A stretch of 64,000 nucleotides of DNA from Burkholderiaceae bacterium DAT-1 (GCA_019084025.1 JAHRBI010000007.1:62001-126000); one strand, 5' to 3'; counted from the first letter of the stretch, positions 45,134 to 53,779 are shown. Notes: generated by a model from the sequence alone, not told the origin. Translations and numbers: made by a program.

Positions 45134-45505
45134 ATGCTGTCAATGCCGGTTTATTCCAGCGTTAAATTTGTCAGCCCACGGCTTCAATCAGAGCTTGAAG
45201 CAAAGGCAGAGACAGAAAGTCTGCTAATCGACCTTATTCGGCCTCTGGTGATTGAAGGACAGCTCCCACTATATTGGCGATGCGGGCATGGAACCTGCGG
45301 GGCCTGTCTTGTCTATATCGAGCATGCTGGTAGTGGGCATGCTGCGATGCAGTATTCAGGCAAAGAGTACAATGTACTGAAGCGCCAAAATCGCATTGCA
45401 CCCGATATGGCATCCAATCACCCCTGTGCAGATACGGCAACATTACCCCGTTTGGCGTGCCACGTGCGAATTCCTGCTGGCGACGTGGTCGTGAAGTTTG
45501 ATTGA
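45134..45505 (+). CDS. 2Fe-2S plant-type ferredoxin
   Basis: A 123-residue electron carrier. The cluster loop is RCGHGTCGACLVYI (C50, C55, C58), and the fourth ligand is probably C109 in LPRLACHVRIP; an extra cysteine at 98 and a longer than usual loop precede it. AGGGAAGG lies just before the first ATG; a second ATG at 45143 (MPVYSSVKFV) is equally plausible and closer to the family start. No reductase or oxygenase partner is adjacent, so the partner is unknown. It is followed, convergently, by ubiA. Confidence 0.88.
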   Translation: MLSMPVYSSVKFVSPRLQSELEAKAETESLLIDLIRPLVIEGQLPLYWRCGHGTCGACLVYIEHAGSGHAAMQYSGKEYNVLKRQNRIAPDMASNHPCADTATLPRLACHVRIPAGDVVVKFD

Positions 45506-45509
45506 ATAC

Positions 45510-46391
45510 TCACCACTGAATATGCAGGGTTCGATCCGCAGCAACCGCAATAAAAACGGTCATACCGACATAGTTGTTATCCAGGAATGCGCGAAAGCAA
45601 TTCTGTCTATCCCGTCCGCGAATGTGCTTGTATTGCAAGGCAATTAGAAAAGCCGCGATCAGCATCCCTGCATACCAGAGCGGACCACTGCGCAACAGGT
45701 AACCGCAGATGCCCAATCCAATCAGAAACAGGGCGTGAAAGAACATGACCCATTCAGCATCCCGCTCGCCGAATGTAATGGCCGATGTTTTCATGCCAAT
45801 TTTGAGGTCGTCCGGCTTATCTACCATCGCATATTCGGTATCGTAAGCAATCGTCCAGCATAAGTTTGCGGCCATCAGAACCCATGCAACGGGGGGGATA
45901 TTGTTAAGCGTGGCAGCAAAAGCCATCGGAATACCAAAGCTGAACGCGAGTCCGAGCCAGGCTTGCGGAACAGGAAAAAATCGTTTGAAAAATGGATAGC
46001 TGGCGGCAATGACAGCAGCCGGAATGGTAAGGAGTAGCGCAAATCGATTTAGCGGCAGGGCGATGAGCAGAGCGCAAAGGGCCAGGCCCGCCGCAAGGAG
46101 GAGCGCCTCGGTTCCGCCCACCTCACCGGTAATCAGCGGTCGGTGCCGCGTCCGTTCAACGTGACCGTCGAATTTGCGGTCGGCCCAGTCATTGATCACA
46201 CATCCTGCGCTGCGCATCAACACTGTGCCTAACACAAATATCCACGCGATCAACCAATCGGGATGGCCACTAGTGGCGATCCAGACGCCCCACAGCGTGG
46301 GCCACAACAGCAACAGAATGCCGATTGGCTTGTCCAGACGCGTCAATCGTTCGTATGCGTTTAGTTTGGTTTTCAGCGTGGTCAGATTCAT
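45510..46391 (-). CDS. ubiA: 4-hydroxybenzoate polyprenyltransferase
   Basis: Integral membrane enzyme that attaches the polyprenyl tail to 4-hydroxybenzoate in ubiquinone synthesis. The 293 residues hold about nine hydrophobic helices and both aspartate-rich prenyl-diphosphate/Mg motifs: NDWADRKFDGHVERT near residue 70 and DKPDDLKIGMKT near 190. It lies 33 bases after ubiC on the minus strand, the classical ubiCA pair, so product and substrate steps are co-expressed. The indicated ATG (MNLTTLKTKLNAYERL) fits the family start. Confidence 0.95.
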   Translation of the reverse strand: MNLTTLKTKLNAYERLTRLDKPIGILLLLWPTLWGVWIATSGHPDWLIAWIFVLGTVLMRSAGCVINDWADRKFDGHVERTRHRPLITGEVGGTEALLLAAGLALCALLIALPLNRFALLLTIPAAVIAASYPFFKRFFPVPQAWLGLAFSFGIPMAFAATLNNIPPVAWVLMAANLCWTIAYDTEYAMVDKPDDLKIGMKTSAITFGERDAEWVMFFHALFLIGLGICGYLLRSGPLWYAGMLIAAFLIALQYKHIRGRDRQNCFRAFLDNNYVGMTVFIAVAADRTLHIQW

Positions 46392-46424
46392 GGCGGCGAA
46401 TTCGGTTCAGTCCAGTGTGCTTGA

Positions 46425-46964
46425 CTAGTCTGCGTGGTCAATTGCAGGCAAAAATAACTCAGTTACCAGCAGGCGTGCTGCGCCAAGGGTGAAGCAAGAG
46501 CGCCGCGCCCACAGTGGCTTGACCAGATCGGGAACGGCATGTTTTGCAGCATGCCAAAGCGGATGACGCGGATCAATCCGGCTGAAGGTTAATATGCCAC
46601 GCCTGACCTTGGGATTGGCAAATAAAGTGGCACCCAGCGGACGCGTGCCCTGACCCGCAACATGCCTGAATCCAAGACGCAGCGCATCCCTGACCATCAC
46701 GGAATGTGCAAATACGAGCGGAGTATCCCCGCTCATGAGTACAACATCCCTCACGATTGCAGGTTCACGGGCAGATGCGCTGATCAGGCGGAATTCATCC
46801 TCGAATGGATGTCCGACCGTTTGGTGGATGAGCTGAACCCTGAAGGCTGGAAACCGCTGTTTGAGTTTGGCTGTCAGCGAAGCCGGATCGGTTAGCCAAT
46901 CCTGCATATGGATGGGCGCCCGAAACGCGGGATGAGTCCAGCGGGCCTCATGTTTATGCAACAT
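46425..46964 (-). CDS. ubiC: Chorismate pyruvate-lyase
   Basis: Splits chorismate into pyruvate and 4-hydroxybenzoate, the first step of ubiquinone synthesis. The family pattern is visible along the chain: IVRDVVLMSGDTPLVFAHSV with the active arginine, LGATLFANPKVRRG, the LWARRSCFTL arginines and the C-terminal LLVTELFLPAI glutamate. The length is 179 residues from ATG 46964; a GTG three codons earlier is in frame without a ribosome site, and an internal ATG at MQDWL would remove the N-terminal extension. Co-directional with ubiA. Confidence 0.9.
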   Translation of the reverse strand: MLHKHEARWTHPAFRAPIHMQDWLTDPASLTAKLKQRFPAFRVQLIHQTVGHPFEDEFRLISASAREPAIVRDVVLMSGDTPLVFAHSVMVRDALRLGFRHVAGQGTRPLGATLFANPKVRRGILTFSRIDPRHPLWHAAKHAVPDLVKPLWARRSCFTLGAARLLVTELFLPAIDHAD

Positions 46965-47142
46965 GCGTCTCACGGAATGTCAAAAACTGGCGGATTATGC
47001 CATATGCGCCCGATTTTCCGCGCAGCAATACGATATTTAGTTGTACGCGTGTATGGACGATTGCTGCAACACCCGACGATCTGTCGCTTGTGATGGGGAG
47101 GTGGCTGTAATAGAGTCGCTAGCTTAATTCAGGAGAATCGGC

Positions 47143-47454
47143 GTGAAGACCAACCTGGAGCGCACTGCGCTCGAAATAAGCATTCTGACCTTGTTGTCGG
47201 AGCGAGATTGTTACTGGTATGAAATCTATGGCGAGTTGGTTAAACAACATGCCCTGGAGGAACGGCTGATCTATCCCTTATTGAGACATATGCAGGCCGA
47301 TCTGCTGGTATCGAGTTATCTTGTGAATTCTCCGTCTGGATCGAGGCGATATTTTAAGTTGTGCGATTCTGGGCGAACGCTACTCGGTGAGCAATCCGCC
47401 ATTTGGCAAAGTGTAGGTATACGTCTAGGCGGTCTGTCTGGAGGAGCAGCATGA
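47143..47454 (+). CDS. PadR-family winged-helix regulator
   Basis: A 103-residue transcriptional regulator. The PadR signature is seen in LEISILTLLSERDCYWYEIYGEL, the recognition region with LIYPLLRHMQADLLVSSY and the wing around SGSRRYFKLCDSG, followed by a short helix. It starts at GTG 47143, with AGGAGA seven bases upstream. Its stop overlaps the HAAS-domain gene by four bases (ATGA); PadR plus HAAS/DUF1700 is a recurrent pairing in which the regulator controls its own membrane partner. The ligand is unknown. Confidence 0.88.
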   Translation: MKTNLERTALEISILTLLSERDCYWYEIYGELVKQHALEERLIYPLLRHMQADLLVSSYLVNSPSGSRRYFKLCDSGRTLLGEQSAIWQSVGIRLGGLSGGAA

Positions 47455-48062
47455 CAACGGATGATTATTTGCTGGAATTGCGCAAGTCCCTGAAAGGGAT
47501 GGATCACCATGCCATTGACGACATTGTTGCCGACTACACGCAGTATTTTGCGGATGCGAAAGCGGCAGGGCGTGATGAAAGCGAAGTAATTGCGTCATTT
47601 GGCCCGGCGGCTTCACAGGCCGCACTTTTTGCAGATATCAAAGTCCCTGCATCCAGAATAAATGAGTCAGATCAGCAGGATATCGGGATTTTTCGCACCA
47701 TCATCGCCGTGATTGGCATGGGTACACTGAATGCGCTATTGGTATTACCCATATTGTTAACGGTGGTGATGCTTGTGGTGACATTATGGTTTGGCGCTGC
47801 AGTCACACTTTTTGTCGGGCTGTCAATGTTGCTTTTCCACGTGGCGGACTTGAATTTAGGACAGTATATTGTAATTGATATTGGCGGTACCGTTGTCGAG
47901 AGCGGCCCTTTGCTGAGCGTGCTGGGGTTCGGCTCGCTGTGTATGGGTCTCGTTTGGCTTTGGTTAAACTACCACGTCACCCGCTGGATTTCCCGCGGAG
48001 TTGCGCGCTATGCACAGATAAACCTACGTATCGTGACACGCAAATCAACTCTAACTTCCTGA
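47451..48062 (+). CDS. HAAS (DUF1700) domain membrane protein
   Basis: A 203-residue protein with an N-terminal HAAS domain (about 1-62: YLLELRKSLKGMDHHAIDDI onward, then YFADAKAAGRDESEVIASFG). Two closely spaced pairs of transmembrane helices follow, at about 80-135 and 150-180, and a basic C-terminal tail. HAAS domains are small helical modules coupled to PadR regulators, and membrane tethering of the regulator is the usual interpretation. ATG 47451 overlaps the PadR stop. It lies 13 bases before the next gene, so all three are one operon. Confidence 0.85.
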   Translation: MTTDDYLLELRKSLKGMDHHAIDDIVADYTQYFADAKAAGRDESEVIASFGPAASQAALFADIKVPASRINESDQQDIGIFRTIIAVIGMGTLNALLVLPILLTVVMLVVTLWFGAAVTLFVGLSMLLFHVADLNLGQYIVIDIGGTVVESGPLLSVLGFGSLCMGLVWLWLNYHVTRWISRGVARYAQINLRIVTRKSTLTS

Positions 48063-48075
48063 ATACCTTTTCGCG

Positions 48076-48753
48076 GTGATACAGATTGCCAACCCCTCCC
48101 TGCCTGATTCCGATCTGATTGGTGAAATTGCCGATCAGATCGAATGGGCGCTTGCAGGCCGGATGTTGGGGGCTCAGGCACGTGATTGCCTAGTCCCTTA
48201 CTGGACGGCGCTTTTGTGCGCGGCAGCCAAAAAAATGGGAGAGTACCCCAAGGCTTACGCGCTTGCCGTATCCAACATGCTGTCATTGATTCGCATCATC
48301 GAAGAGCGTGACGACTATTGTCCGGTTGATGACATCATTACCCAGATCAGTGCGGTGTTCGAGCACATGCAGGTGCTGGCGGAACTGGTTGATGTCAGCA
48401 TCCCAGATGCTCGCCAATTGCTGAGGCTCATGATGCGGCAGTGGGCCTGCGGGCAGGGTGCTTCAATGCTCCGGCGAGAACGAGCCGGGCAGTGGAAGTA
48501 CGGTAGCTACGCGTCCGCAGCCCTGGGGCAACTGTCGGTTGGCGTCATTGCCAGGTTGAATGAGCACGGTACTCAACGTGTGCTGGAGCTGGCCTGGCAT
48601 GATGAGTCCGGTGAATTATTTGTATTTGCGGATTGTGTCAGGTTGTCATTGGTTGCATTACACGCTGAACGCATTCTGACATTATTCAAACTAGGCGCAT
48701 TGTTAATTGAGCAGCATCCCTCAGCAGAGTCGTTTACTCACCGTGCGAAGTAG
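48076..48753 (+). CDS. Protein of unknown function in the PadR/HAAS operon
   Basis: Not recognised. It is a 225-residue, largely alpha-helical, soluble-looking protein with no signal peptide or membrane segment. Helical blocks are visible at about 15-75 (IADQIEWALAGRMLGAQARD onward), 80-120 and 150-210. The start is GTG 48076, 13 bases after the HAAS gene. In better known PadR/HAAS operons this slot is often occupied by a DUF4097-type beta protein, which this is not. Expression with a regulator and a membrane protein suggests an envelope-stress or signalling role, but that is only positional. Confidence 0.75.
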   Translation: MIQIANPSLPDSDLIGEIADQIEWALAGRMLGAQARDCLVPYWTALLCAAAKKMGEYPKAYALAVSNMLSLIRIIEERDDYCPVDDIITQISAVFEHMQVLAELVDVSIPDARQLLRLMMRQWACGQGASMLRRERAGQWKYGSYASAALGQLSVGVIARLNEHGTQRVLELAWHDESGELFVFADCVRLSLVALHAERILTLFKLGALLIEQHPSAESFTHRAK

Positions 48754-48775
48754 TTGCGCAAGGTAAAACGTGCAC

Positions 48776-49789
48776 CTATTTTGATTTTGCCGCCAGTCTA
48801 TCGAGTACTTCGGTCATTCGCGCCGACTCACCCATAAACATCAGCGTATCGCCTGCTTCAAGCCGTGTATCGCCGGGCGGATTAAATAGATGCGTCTGGC
48901 TTTGTGCCCGCTGTAGTGAAACAAGTGCCACGCCAGACATCGACTGAAGTCCCAGATCGGAAATACGCTTTCCGATATGAACGGAATCGTGTGGCAGGCC
49001 AATTTCCTCCGCACGAACAGATTCACCATGCGAAGGCAGCATCATATCCAGCAGGGTAACAAACGAAGGACGAACGAGTTCCGACACCATTCGTAAACCG
49101 CCGATAAAGTTTGGCATGACCACACCATCTGCACCAACGGTACGCAGTTTTTGGCGAGACGGCTCTTCAATCGCCTTGGCAATGATGCGCATGGTGCCAT
49201 TTAGCGCCTTGCCGGAGAGTACGACAAAGACGTTGTCAGCATCGGTATGCAATGATGCAATGAGCCCCTTGGCGCGCTTTACGCCAGATGCCAGCAAGCT
49301 ATCGTCAACTGTGGCATCACCCTCGACACACAATACATGACGTTCCCGCAATTCACGTAACTTGGTCGGGTCTGTTTCAATCACTACGAACGGTGTGCCT
49401 GTCTTGAGCAGTTCTTCCACCACGTAACGACCGGTCGATCCATACCCGCACACGATGACATGGTCGGTCAGACGATCAATCACGGTTTGCATGCGTATCT
49501 TTCTCCATTCGTCTGCCAGCTTACCTTCTACAATCACCGCGGTGAGTGCTGCGATGGCGTAAAGCACTACACCGGTACCGAACAGAATGAGCAGCATCGT
49601 GAACATTCTGCCGGCATGCGACAGCGGGTGAACCTCACCATAACCAATGGTGGCAACGGTAATGACGGTCATGTACAGGCCGTCAAACCAGTCCCAGCCT
49701 TCGATCATCATGTATCCGACCGTACCAAAGCAGAGCGCCAAAAACACCAGCAATGTTAGATTGACGATCTGTTTGATGATGCGCTGCAT
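48776..49789 (-). CDS. kch: Two-TM potassium channel with RCK domains
   Basis: A 337-residue ligand-gated K+ channel. TM1 is at about 8-28, the pore helix and selectivity filter TIGYGE at about 46-52, TM2 at about 62-85. A cytoplasmic RCK/TrkA-N Rossmann domain follows (VIVCGYGSTGRYVVEELLKTG, with DATVDDSLLASG), then a TrkA-C domain from about 255. This is the MthK/GsuK-like arrangement with no voltage sensor. The intact GYGSTG nucleotide loop suggests nucleotide or cation gating. It is the last gene of the minus-strand run after hslO (35-base gap). The gene name is by analogy. Confidence 0.92.
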   Translation of the reverse strand: MQRIIKQIVNLTLLVFLALCFGTVGYMMIEGWDWFDGLYMTVITVATIGYGEVHPLSHAGRMFTMLLILFGTGVVLYAIAALTAVIVEGKLADEWRKIRMQTVIDRLTDHVIVCGYGSTGRYVVEELLKTGTPFVVIETDPTKLRELRERHVLCVEGDATVDDSLLASGVKRAKGLIASLHTDADNVFVVLSGKALNGTMRIIAKAIEEPSRQKLRTVGADGVVMPNFIGGLRMVSELVRPSFVTLLDMMLPSHGESVRAEEIGLPHDSVHIGKRISDLGLQSMSGVALVSLQRAQSQTHLFNPPGDTRLEAGDTLMFMGESARMTEVLDRLAAKSK

Positions 49790-49824
49790 CGTACGTTCCG
49801 CAGTAGGGTGAAGGGTAGATAGAC

Positions 49825-50700
49825 TTAGTGTCTGGTATCGTTTGCCGAGACCGGAGTGGTGGCAGTAAAGAGATGCGCAACATCTACCGCATCAAAGCCA
49901 TAGTGCTGATTGCAGAAATCGCAATGGATATCCACCGACCCGCGCTCTGCAATGATGGCGTCAGCCTCTTGCTTGCCAACCATTTTCAGCATATCACCCA
50001 CTTTTTCACGGCTGCAGCGACAGCCAAAATGGGGATGATCTTCGGCCATCACCCGAACGGTTTCCTCGTGGAAAAGTCGGTGCAAAAGATCCAGCGGCGG
50101 CAGGGAAAGTAATTCATCCGGCTTGATGGTGTCGCCCAGAATCGTCAGGCGGTTCCACGCATCCGGGTCTCCCTGTCCGGCAGGCAATTTCTGCAGCATG
50201 AAGCCGGCGGCGGTATCGTTATCGCAAGCGAGCCACAGGCGTGTATCAAGCTGCTCGGATGTCTGCATATAGTGCTCGATAATCGCTGCGATACTGGTGC
50301 CGGATAATCCGACGATCCCCTGGTAGGTCTGACCGCCATCACGCGGATCAAGCGTAATCACGAACTTTCCATCGCCCAGTAATTGTGCGAGTGGCAGGTC
50401 GGGAAAATCTTGCTCCTCATCCCATCGGGCAGTGGCGCGGAGCGTCAGATCTGACTCGCATTCAACAACCGCCAATTTGAGATGACCGTTGCCATGCAAT
50501 TGCATGACGATGGAACCATTGAATTTCAACATGGCAGACAACAATGCGGCAGACGCCATCAGTTCGCCCAATATGGTTTGCAGGGGCTGTGGATATTCGC
50601 GCCGACTTTGTACTGCCTGCCAGGCAGATTTGAGCTGGACAACTTCTCCACGCACCGGGGCAGAATCGAACAGAAAGCGTTGCAGGGTATCGTGAGACAT
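49825..50700 (-). CDS. hslO: Redox-regulated chaperone Hsp33
   Basis: Chaperone activated by oxidative disulfide formation and zinc release. The 291 residues carry the N-terminal core (RGEVVQLKSAWQAVQSRREYP) and the C-terminal redox switch with its four zinc cysteines as CRC (in GCRCSREKV) and CDFC about 30 residues on (IHCDFCNQHYGF). All four are intact. It lies 67 bases after the proteasome homologue, in a run of quality-control and repair genes on the minus strand. Confidence 0.95.
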   Translation of the reverse strand: MSHDTLQRFLFDSAPVRGEVVQLKSAWQAVQSRREYPQPLQTILGELMASAALLSAMLKFNGSIVMQLHGNGHLKLAVVECESDLTLRATARWDEEQDFPDLPLAQLLGDGKFVITLDPRDGGQTYQGIVGLSGTSIAAIIEHYMQTSEQLDTRLWLACDNDTAAGFMLQKLPAGQGDPDAWNRLTILGDTIKPDELLSLPPLDLLHRLFHEETVRVMAEDHPHFGCRCSREKVGDMLKMVGKQEADAIIAERGSVDIHCDFCNQHYGFDAVDVAHLFTATTPVSANDTRH

Positions 50701-50767
50701 GAGGACTGAACCTGTAGCGGTGTGTGGTGATAATCAAAGTTTAATCGAGTTCGCGCCTTGCGCTGCC

Positions 50768-51349
50768 TCAATCGTGCGCCTGAATGACGGCGATTTCGTG
50801 CAGAGTCATGGGCAGAGATGAGCTGACATCGAATACGCAGCCGGTTTCAACGCCTGCGCGGGCAATCGAACTTGCCGTTGAATCTGCAAGGTGGTAGACG
50901 GCGTGCATGGCACCTATGGCGTAATCGCGGCCGCTGCCAATCGCCCAGTATTGCTTGTATTCATACACTTCACGCATCGAATACACGCCAAATATCCCGT
51001 GAGGGTTGGCGATCAGTACGGTCATCTGACTGGATTCGTACGGGTCGTCCTCTTCCTCTTCGGTTTTGAGAAAGTAATCTTCCTTCAGCTTGGCGTGTAG
51101 TTTGCGGAAGCTCTCGAAGATGGCGGCGCGACTGCTGAAATCAAGCCCGCGCGTTTTGCCGAGTATCGATTGCATCACCAGATCGTGCGCGGCTGAGCCT
51201 GCAATCGCAAAGAAGCTGCCGTGTGATTCAAATATTTTGTTCGGGCACGCGTCAAATGCATGACTCATACGCGTTTCGCCGAATGTAGACTGCGTGTCGC
51301 CACAAATGGCGATTTGATCGTGTTTGCGCACGACAACAATAGTGGTCAT
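50768..51349 (-). CDS. Proteasome-fold Ntn hydrolase (HslV-like; betaproteobacterial proteasome homologue, BPH)
   Basis: A 193-residue beta-subunit-like peptidase. It starts MTTIVVVRK, so removal of methionine exposes the nucleophilic Thr2, exactly as in HslV. It follows the HslV pattern along its length: ICGDTQSTFGETRM (HslV GDGQATLG), a lysine in NKIFES at the catalytic-lysine position, FAIAGSAAHD, and AIGSGRDYAIGAMHAVY (HslV IGSGGPYAQAAARAL). It is too divergent, and without an hslU neighbour, to be HslV. The size and taxon fit BPH, a self-compartmentalised double-ring family. An insert EEEEDDPYESSQ is unusual. The ATG directly follows the pncC stop (TGAATG), so the two are translationally coupled. 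The substrate and any unfoldase are unknown. Confidence 0.82.
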   Translation of the reverse strand: MTTIVVVRKHDQIAICGDTQSTFGETRMSHAFDACPNKIFESHGSFFAIAGSAAHDLVMQSILGKTRGLDFSSRAAIFESFRKLHAKLKEDYFLKTEEEEDDPYESSQMTVLIANPHGIFGVYSMREVYEYKQYWAIGSGRDYAIGAMHAVYHLADSTASSIARAGVETGCVFDVSSSLPMTLHEIAVIQAHD

Positions 51350-51856
51350 TCAGCCTGCTTCCTTTTGTGCGAGGGCAATCAGGGTTGAAAGCGCGTGATG
51401 GATGGTTGCGGTACGGACAGCATGACGTGACCCCGGAAACTGCAGAGTTTCACAATAGGCATGCGTTGGGGTGACAAATCCGAAGCAAACGGTGCCGACC
51501 GGTTTGCTTGGCGTGCCGCCACCCGGCCCCGCAATGCCGGAGACTGCAACCGAAAAGTGTGCACCACTGAGCCGTTGCGCAGCGCCCGACATGGCGGCGA
51601 CCACGGGTTCGCTGACCGCGCCATGCTCAATCAGCACATCTTCCGGTACACCCAGCATCGCGGCCTTGGCTGCGTTGGAGTAGGTCACCCAGCCTGCATC
51701 GAACCAAGCCGAACTGCCAGCTGTTTCGGTGATGGTCGCCGCAATGCCGCCACCTGTACAACTCTCGGCTGTCGTTACCCGCCAGCCTTTCGCGCGCATA
51801 TGGTCGCCAAGTTGTGCGGACAGGACCAGCAGGTCGAGTGATGCCTGATCGCTCAT
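51350..51856 (-). CDS. pncC: Nicotinamide-nucleotide amidohydrolase (CinA C-terminal family)
   Basis: Converts nicotinamide mononucleotide to nicotinate mononucleotide, recycling NMN made by NAD-dependent DNA ligase. The 168-residue CinA-C-type enzyme has the signature VTTAESCTGGGIAATITETAG at about 27-47 (read in parts) and SGIAGPGGGTPSKPVGTV near 110. The catalytic serine lies in AESCTGG. It starts 11 bases after orn and its stop abuts the proteasome homologue start without a gap. Confidence 0.93.
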   Translation of the reverse strand: MSDQASLDLLVLSAQLGDHMRAKGWRVTTAESCTGGGIAATITETAGSSAWFDAGWVTYSNAAKAAMLGVPEDVLIEHGAVSEPVVAAMSGAAQRLSGAHFSVAVSGIAGPGGGTPSKPVGTVCFGFVTPTHAYCETLQFPGSRHAVRTATIHHALSTLIALAQKEAG

Positions 51857-51867
51857 GCCATTTCCGA

Positions 51868-52413
51868 TTAAGCGTGAATAAAATGCTCGCGGTAGTATTT
51901 CAGCTCATTGATGGATTCATATACATCGGCCAGGGCTTCATGCTTGCCATGCTTGGTGACACCCTTGGCAATGGCGGGAGCCCAGCGTTTGCACAGTTCC
52001 TTGATCGTGCTGACATCAATATTACGATAGTGGAACCATGTCTCGAGTTCGGGCATCCAGCGCACCATGAAGCGACGATCCTGATGGATGGTATTGCCAC
52101 ACATCGGAGAAACACCCTTCGGGCAATGTGCAGCGATGAAGTCAATAACCTGCTGCGCTGCCTGCTGCTCGGTCAGTGTGCTGGCTTTGACTCGGCCAAT
52201 CAGACCCGAATTGCCATGCGTCTTTTTATTCCAGTCATCCATTGCATCCAGTACGCTGTCTGGTTGATGGATGACCAGCACGGGACCTTCCGCGACTGTT
52301 TCAAGCTGAGAGTTGGTGATCACCAGCGCAATTTCGAGAATGCGGTCGGTGTCGGGGTTGAGGCCGGACATTTCCATATCCAGCCAGACAAGATTGTTTT
52401 GGTCTTGTGCCAT
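51868..52413 (-). CDS. orn: Oligoribonuclease
   Basis: Degrades 2-5-nt RNAs and the c-di-GMP breakdown product pGpG, so it completes the pathway opened by the HD-GYP enzyme. The DEDDh exonuclease is 181 residues long: [20 protein letters not shown] (DxE), the middle aspartate region, and the terminal HEALADV with His and Asp. I chose the ATG at 52413 ([11 protein letters not shown]) as in relatives; the frame is open further upstream, with another ATG at 52422. It heads the minus-strand run orn-pncC-BPH-hslO-kch. Confidence 0.96.
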   Translation of the reverse strand: MAQDQNNLVWLDMEMSGLNPDTDRILEIALVITNSQLETVAEGPVLVIHQPDSVLDAMDDWNKKTHGNSGLIGRVKASTLTEQQAAQQVIDFIAAHCPKGVSPMCGNTIHQDRRFMVRWMPELETWFHYRNIDVSTIKELCKRWAPAIAKGVTKHGKHEALADVYESINELKYYREHFIHA

Positions 52414-52493
52414 AGCGTCCATCACTGTGCGAGCGAGTCCTGAAAAAGGTTCAAGACAGTTCAAAGTGTAATTGTACACGGCAACGATCACGA

Positions 52494-52523
52494 AAACGAA
52501 AACAGGCCGCGTATACGGCCTGT
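52494..52523 (-). terminator. Intrinsic terminator after the secreted DUF3472-like gene
   Basis: ACAGGCCG (52502-52509) pairs with CGGCCTGT (52516-52523) around a 6-base loop. On the minus strand the stem is followed by TTTCGTTTTC. It lies 30 bases after the stop of the gene at 52553-53779 and separates it from orn. Confidence 0.82.
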
Positions 52524-52552
52524 AAACTCGGCGGATATCCGATTAGCCGATG

Positions 52553-53779
52553 CTATTTTTTGATTGCGGGTGCCTGAGCAGGCATCTCCAGAATCTGAAT
52601 AGACTGGCCGTTTGGCATGTCGAGCGGTGCACCGGCGGAAGATCCGCCTGTGCTGGCCGTGAATCCTGCGGCGTCTGCCGAGAATTGGTAGTTTTTGCAG
52701 ACTTCATTGTGATCCGGCGTATATACACCGTACCCCCAACCGGAGGTAATCGACGAAGTTTGACCTGTCGCTGCATCGCGATATCTGATATTGCTGAAGT
52801 GAGCCGTACGTGTTGCGGTCTTCAGGCAACTGGATTGTCCATTACCATAATCCTCAACGAAACTATTCGCGCCCAGCATGGCATATGGTGATGAGGGCGT
52901 ATAGCGCATGGTTGCTACTTTGAAGCGATTAGCACTGCCTGAGGTGTCTGTAACGTAGATACTGACGTCCAGCATGCCGTTGGCTGCGGCCCGGGTTTCT
53001 GCGTCAAAGTGGTATGTCACTCCCGCCTTGGGTTTGTAAGGTGTAAAACATTGAATCCCGGTGCCTTCGCCGCCAAAGCCCTGACATGTCGAGCCTGCCT
53101 TGTCGATGACGATCGGATCTACACCGTTGATCGCCCAGATTGAAAACAGGATGCGATCGGGCTGGATGCCGGAGTAGCCATCATTCCAGCCGATCGCCAT
53201 GTAGTAGGTACTTGCAGGAAAACTCTGCGGCGTGACATCTATTGAAAAGCGATCCCAGCTTGGCGAGTAGTAACCGATATGTACCGAGTTGGCACGCGTG
53301 GTATGCGCGGCAACATTACCCTGAATCATGGCAGTCGATGTCGTGCCATTGGCGCGGGTCATTGTTGCATTGATCGCCTGCCAATTATTCGAACCCGCAA
53401 TCCACCATGCACTAACGGTGCCATCTTCTCCGGTTACCGGGCTGTCCGGGTAGACCCAGCCTGATGCGGCACTGCCGTTTGAGGGCGAAAAATTCACGGC
53501 GCACCCGACCACCGCCTGGCCGCGCGCACTGACCCTTACTTTGATTTTCTGAGGGTTGTCCGTTGTGTTGTTACTTGAATAAGCCGGGTTGTACAGCGTC
53601 GAACCAAATGCTGCCCCCATTCGTGCCCAACCGGCTTGCGGGGTGACCGCAGTGAGCGTGGCATTGTTCGGGCAGGAGGCAGCAGCTCGCACGGGAGGCG
53701 CATACAGTCCCGACAGGCAGGCAAGCAGAATGCTGGCGTGAAACGAGTAGGAGCGAATTCGGGCTATGAGATGCTTCAT
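52553..53779 (-). CDS. Secreted DUF3472-like beta protein with N-terminal Ig-like domain
   Basis: A 408-residue exported protein. A signal peptide ends near residue 33 (PPVRAAASC). A bacterial Ig-like (Big_1-type) domain covers about 45-150 (KIKVRVSARGQAVVGCAVNF with cysteines). Residues about 160-400 resemble DUF3472: STYYMAIGWNDGYSGIQPDR, ILFSIW and GFGGEGTGIQCFTPYKPKAG. Function is unknown; DUF3472 proteins look like carbohydrate-binding or surface lectin-type folds. The gene sits alone between orn and the M48 peptidase, with its own terminator, consistent with a later insertion. Good evidence for a secreted protein; family call from memory only. Confidence 0.72.
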   Translation of the reverse strand: MKHLIARIRSYSFHASILLACLSGLYAPPVRAAASCPNNATLTAVTPQAGWARMGAAFGSTLYNPAYSSNNTTDNPQKIKVRVSARGQAVVGCAVNFSPSNGSAASGWVYPDSPVTGEDGTVSAWWIAGSNNWQAINATMTRANGTTSTAMIQGNVAAHTTRANSVHIGYYSPSWDRFSIDVTPQSFPASTYYMAIGWNDGYSGIQPDRILFSIWAINGVDPIVIDKAGSTCQGFGGEGTGIQCFTPYKPKAGVTYHFDAETRAAANGMLDVSIYVTDTSGSANRFKVATMRYTPSSPYAMLGANSFVEDYGNGQSSCLKTATRTAHFSNIRYRDAATGQTSSITSGWGYGVYTPDHNEVCKNYQFSADAAGFTASTGGSSAGAPLDMPNGQSIQILEMPAQAPAIKK

